A DNA stretch of 6,934 nucleotides from Candidatus Roizmanbacteria bacterium CG_4_10_14_0_8_um_filter_33_9 (lineage in GTDB: Bacteria > Patescibacteriota > Microgenomatia > UBA1406 > GWC2-37-13). This document shows positions 6,051 through 6,934 of this stretch, piece by piece. A model generated the notes under the pieces. The model was not told where the DNA came from. It saw only the letters and a list, made by a program, of their open reading frames with translations, and did no database searches. Positions within the stretch are counted from its first letter, which is position 1. Each line of letters begins with the position of its first letter. The stretch covers positions 1 through 6,934 of the forward strand of contig PFLI01000151.1 of assembly GCA_002785065.1 (NCBI GenBank), given 5' to 3'. The position numbers and the translations under genes are program-made.

Positions 6051-6068
6051 ATCACCTCGGAGGTGTAT
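6051..6068. promoter_or_regulatory. Palindromic operator 2 (acetyltransferase side)
   Basis: CACCTC-G-GAGGTG (6053-6065) is a perfect 6-bp-arm palindrome, and with the next T it gives CACCTCGGAGGTGT, the same 14-mer as operator 1 in opposite orientation. It ends exactly where the TATACT -10 of the plus-strand gene begins. Its GGAGGTG could instead act as a Shine-Dalgarno, but the 13-nt gap to the ATG is longer than usual. Confidence 0.72.
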
Positions 6069-6071
6069 ACT
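6066..6071 (+). promoter_or_regulatory. -10 promoter element of the acetyltransferase gene
   Basis: TATACT matches the -10 consensus at five of six positions. Seven bases separate it from the ATG at 6079, so the transcript would be leaderless, as for the two minus-strand genes. No good -35 is visible; operator 2 fills the spacer. Confidence 0.5.
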
Positions 6072-6078
6072 ATACAGT

Positions 6079-6600
6079 ATGAATATAGCCATTTCTCTCC
6101 TTTCCAAACAGGAAATAGACTCTTTTCTTCCGGTTTTTGCTCACATTCTCGAAAATGAATTCCCAGGTTATACAAAAAATGTCGTCCGTTATTTTTTAGA
6201 TAAGATCTATACAAAGATCAATTTTGAATGGTGGACGTCTCAAAAACAAAAAATTATTATTGCCGCAACTGAAAACGAAAGCATAAAAGAAATTGTTGGA
6301 TTTGCAGTAATAGACGCTCCATACGGAGGAGTAAGTTTTTGCCGTTGGCTGGGATTGAAAAAAAAATATCAACGTAAAGGAATTGGGAAACAGATTATTG
6401 ATAAATGGAAAGAACTTGCAATTCAATCTGGTTGTCATAAAATGGAGGTCGCTTCCCAACCAACTGCAAAAGAATTTTATGCAAAAATGGGTTTAGAACT
6501 TGAAGGACTGCGAAAACTCTCCTATTTCGGCATTGACCAGTATATTTATGGAAAAGTAATAGGAACCCCAACAGATGAAGTTATGACAAGTTCGAAATAA
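6079..6600 (+). CDS. GNAT-family N-acetyltransferase
   Basis: A 173-residue protein with a GNAT fold that should transfer an acetyl group from acetyl-CoA to an unknown amine or amino-acid substrate. Visible features are the beta-4 strand region EIVGFAVIDA (71-80), the acetyl-CoA pyrophosphate-binding loop QRKGIG (98-103, matching Q/RxxGxG) followed by helix KQIIDKWKELA, then the conserved tail with FYAKMGLELEG (133-143). The length is usual for a single-domain family member. The N-terminal half (WW at 51-52, PVFAHILENEFPGY) should define the substrate but I recognise no specific subfamily. There is no signal peptide or membrane segment. It is transcribed divergently from the CoA fusion gene across a 76-bp region with matched operators, suggesting shared control. 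Start at 6079 is supported by the -10 spacing and by the fold beginning immediately. Confidence 0.92.
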   Translation: MNIAISLLSKQEIDSFLPVFAHILENEFPGYTKNVVRYFLDKIYTKINFEWWTSQKQKIIIAATENESIKEIVGFAVIDAPYGGVSFCRWLGLKKKYQRKGIGKQIIDKWKELAIQSGCHKMEVASQPTAKEFYAKMGLELEGLRKLSYFGIDQYIYGKVIGTPTDEVMTSSK

Positions 6601-6727
6601 CTCATTAACATGCACCTACGATATGTTAGATTCCAAATACCAGATAGCTTGGTAATACCAAAGGTCAAAAACCAACTAGGCTATCGGTAACGAAGAAAAC
6701 TGGGGATAATAAATCCAAAGGTGACGT

Positions 6728-6844
6728 TTATGTAGTAATCGGAGCTAGATATGTTGACATTGTTCTTGATATTGAGTTACCAACTCTTCCTTCTTTTACC
6801 GTGACAAAATGGAAGTAGAACAACCTTTCCTCAATATTTGTCAT
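6728..6844 (-). CDS. Possible 38-residue ORF, start overlapping the preceding stop
   Basis: ATG at 6844, stop TAA at 6728-6730. The peptide begins MTNIEERLFYFHFVTV and has no recognisable domain. The start overlaps the stop of the upstream frame by ATGA, an arrangement typical of translationally coupled genes, but this could be chance or the frameshift of a single decayed gene. Confidence 0.2.
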   Translation of the reverse strand: MTNIEERLFYFHFVTVKEGRVGNSISRTMSTYLAPITT

Positions 6845-6933
6845 GATACTAGGTTCTTCATCAAAGTTAGTGAAATATTAACGATGCCACCAAGACCGAT
6901 AGCATTATCTTCTGGATAAATACTTGTTTGTTT
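6841..6933 (-). CDS. Possible C-terminal end of a minus-strand gene running in from the right
   Basis: Thirty sense codons are open from the right edge to a TGA at 6841-6843 (peptide includes YPEDNAIGLGGIVNISLT). The frame may belong to a gene entering from the right. There is no recognisable motif; the other two minus frames close quickly. It is too short to judge alone. Confidence 0.2.
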   Translation of the reverse strand, partial: KQTSIYPEDNAIGLGGIVNISLTLMKNLVS

Positions 6934-6934
6934 C

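Larger units (their letters stand above)
6601..6934. other. Region without a convincing gene
   Basis: This 334-bp stretch has no long ORF on either strand. It has no clear terminator for the acetyltransferase gene: TTGGTA-A-TACCAA at 6649-6661 is a short palindrome with no T-run. The minus strand holds two short overlapping frames listed separately. A plus-strand frame from 6648 to a TAG at 6816-6818 (including GDVYVVIGARYVDIVLDIE) reads protein-like but lacks any start codon until near its end. The region may be a decayed gene or the 3' end of a gene to the right. Confidence 0.5.

Noticed and set aside
6059..6065. GGAGGTG as the Shine-Dalgarno of the acetyltransferase gene
   Set aside because: The 13-nt gap to the ATG is long, the -10 element lies between it and the ATG so it would not be in the transcript, and the mirrored copy at the other gene is 15 nt away; a DNA operator fits better, though this is not excluded.
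6649..6683. Intrinsic terminator after the acetyltransferase gene
   Set aside because: TTGGTA-A-TACCAA and the bulged TAGC/GCTA pairing are weak, with a 1-nt loop or a 4-nt bulge, and no T-run follows.
6648..6818. Plus-strand gene containing GDVYVVIGARYVDIVLDIE
   Set aside because: The frame has two upstream stops close by and no ATG, GTG or TTG start until its last codons, so it cannot be a complete gene as it stands; it is noted only as a possible remnant.

Overview
This 6.9 kb window looks like a chromosomal piece of a small-genome bacterium, most likely a member of the Candidate Phyla Radiation (Patescibacteria, possibly Microgenomates). That placement is an inference. It rests on a bacterial-type leucyl-tRNA synthetase, an archaeal-style coenzyme A enzyme fusion, very short gene spacings, apparently leaderless promoters, and low-complexity or palindromic repeats inside a housekeeping gene. 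TGA and TAA are both used as stops, so the standard bacterial code applies here.

Layout, left to right. (1) Positions 1-1829, minus strand: the first 609 codons of a restriction-modification protein with a PD-(D/E)XK nuclease domain of the HsdR N-terminal type fused to an adenine-N6 DNA methyltransferase; its C-terminus lies beyond the left edge. (2) 1830-2005: a short spacer holding a possible 28-codon ORF. (3) 2006-2076, minus: tRNA-Gln with a CTG anticodon, only 9 bp after leuS. (4) 2086-4944, minus: leuS, 952 codons, intact in all catalytic and editing motifs but enlarged by several in-frame repeat-derived inserts. (5) 4965-6002, minus: a 345-codon fusion of an archaeal-type phosphopantetheine adenylyltransferase with a DUF359-type GTP-dependent dephospho-CoA kinase, which would carry out the last two steps of coenzyme A synthesis. 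(6) 6003-6078: a divergent promoter region with two copies of the 14-bp element CACCTCGGAGGTGT, one facing each gene. (7) 6079-6600, plus: a GNAT-family acetyltransferase. (8) 6601-6934: no convincing gene, only short overlapping minus-strand frames.

The coaD-dpck fusion, leuS and tRNA-Gln are closely packed on the minus strand and could form one transcription unit, although leuS also has its own promoter-like sequence. The fusion gene and the divergent acetyltransferase gene appear to be co-regulated through the paired palindromes, so the acetyltransferase may be linked to acetyl-CoA or CoA status. That link is inference from layout only.

The two strongest points of novelty are the symmetric operator pair placed directly against both -10 elements, and the colonisation of leuS by several repeat families that kept the reading frame. 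The second resembles the palindromic elements known inside Rickettsia genes.
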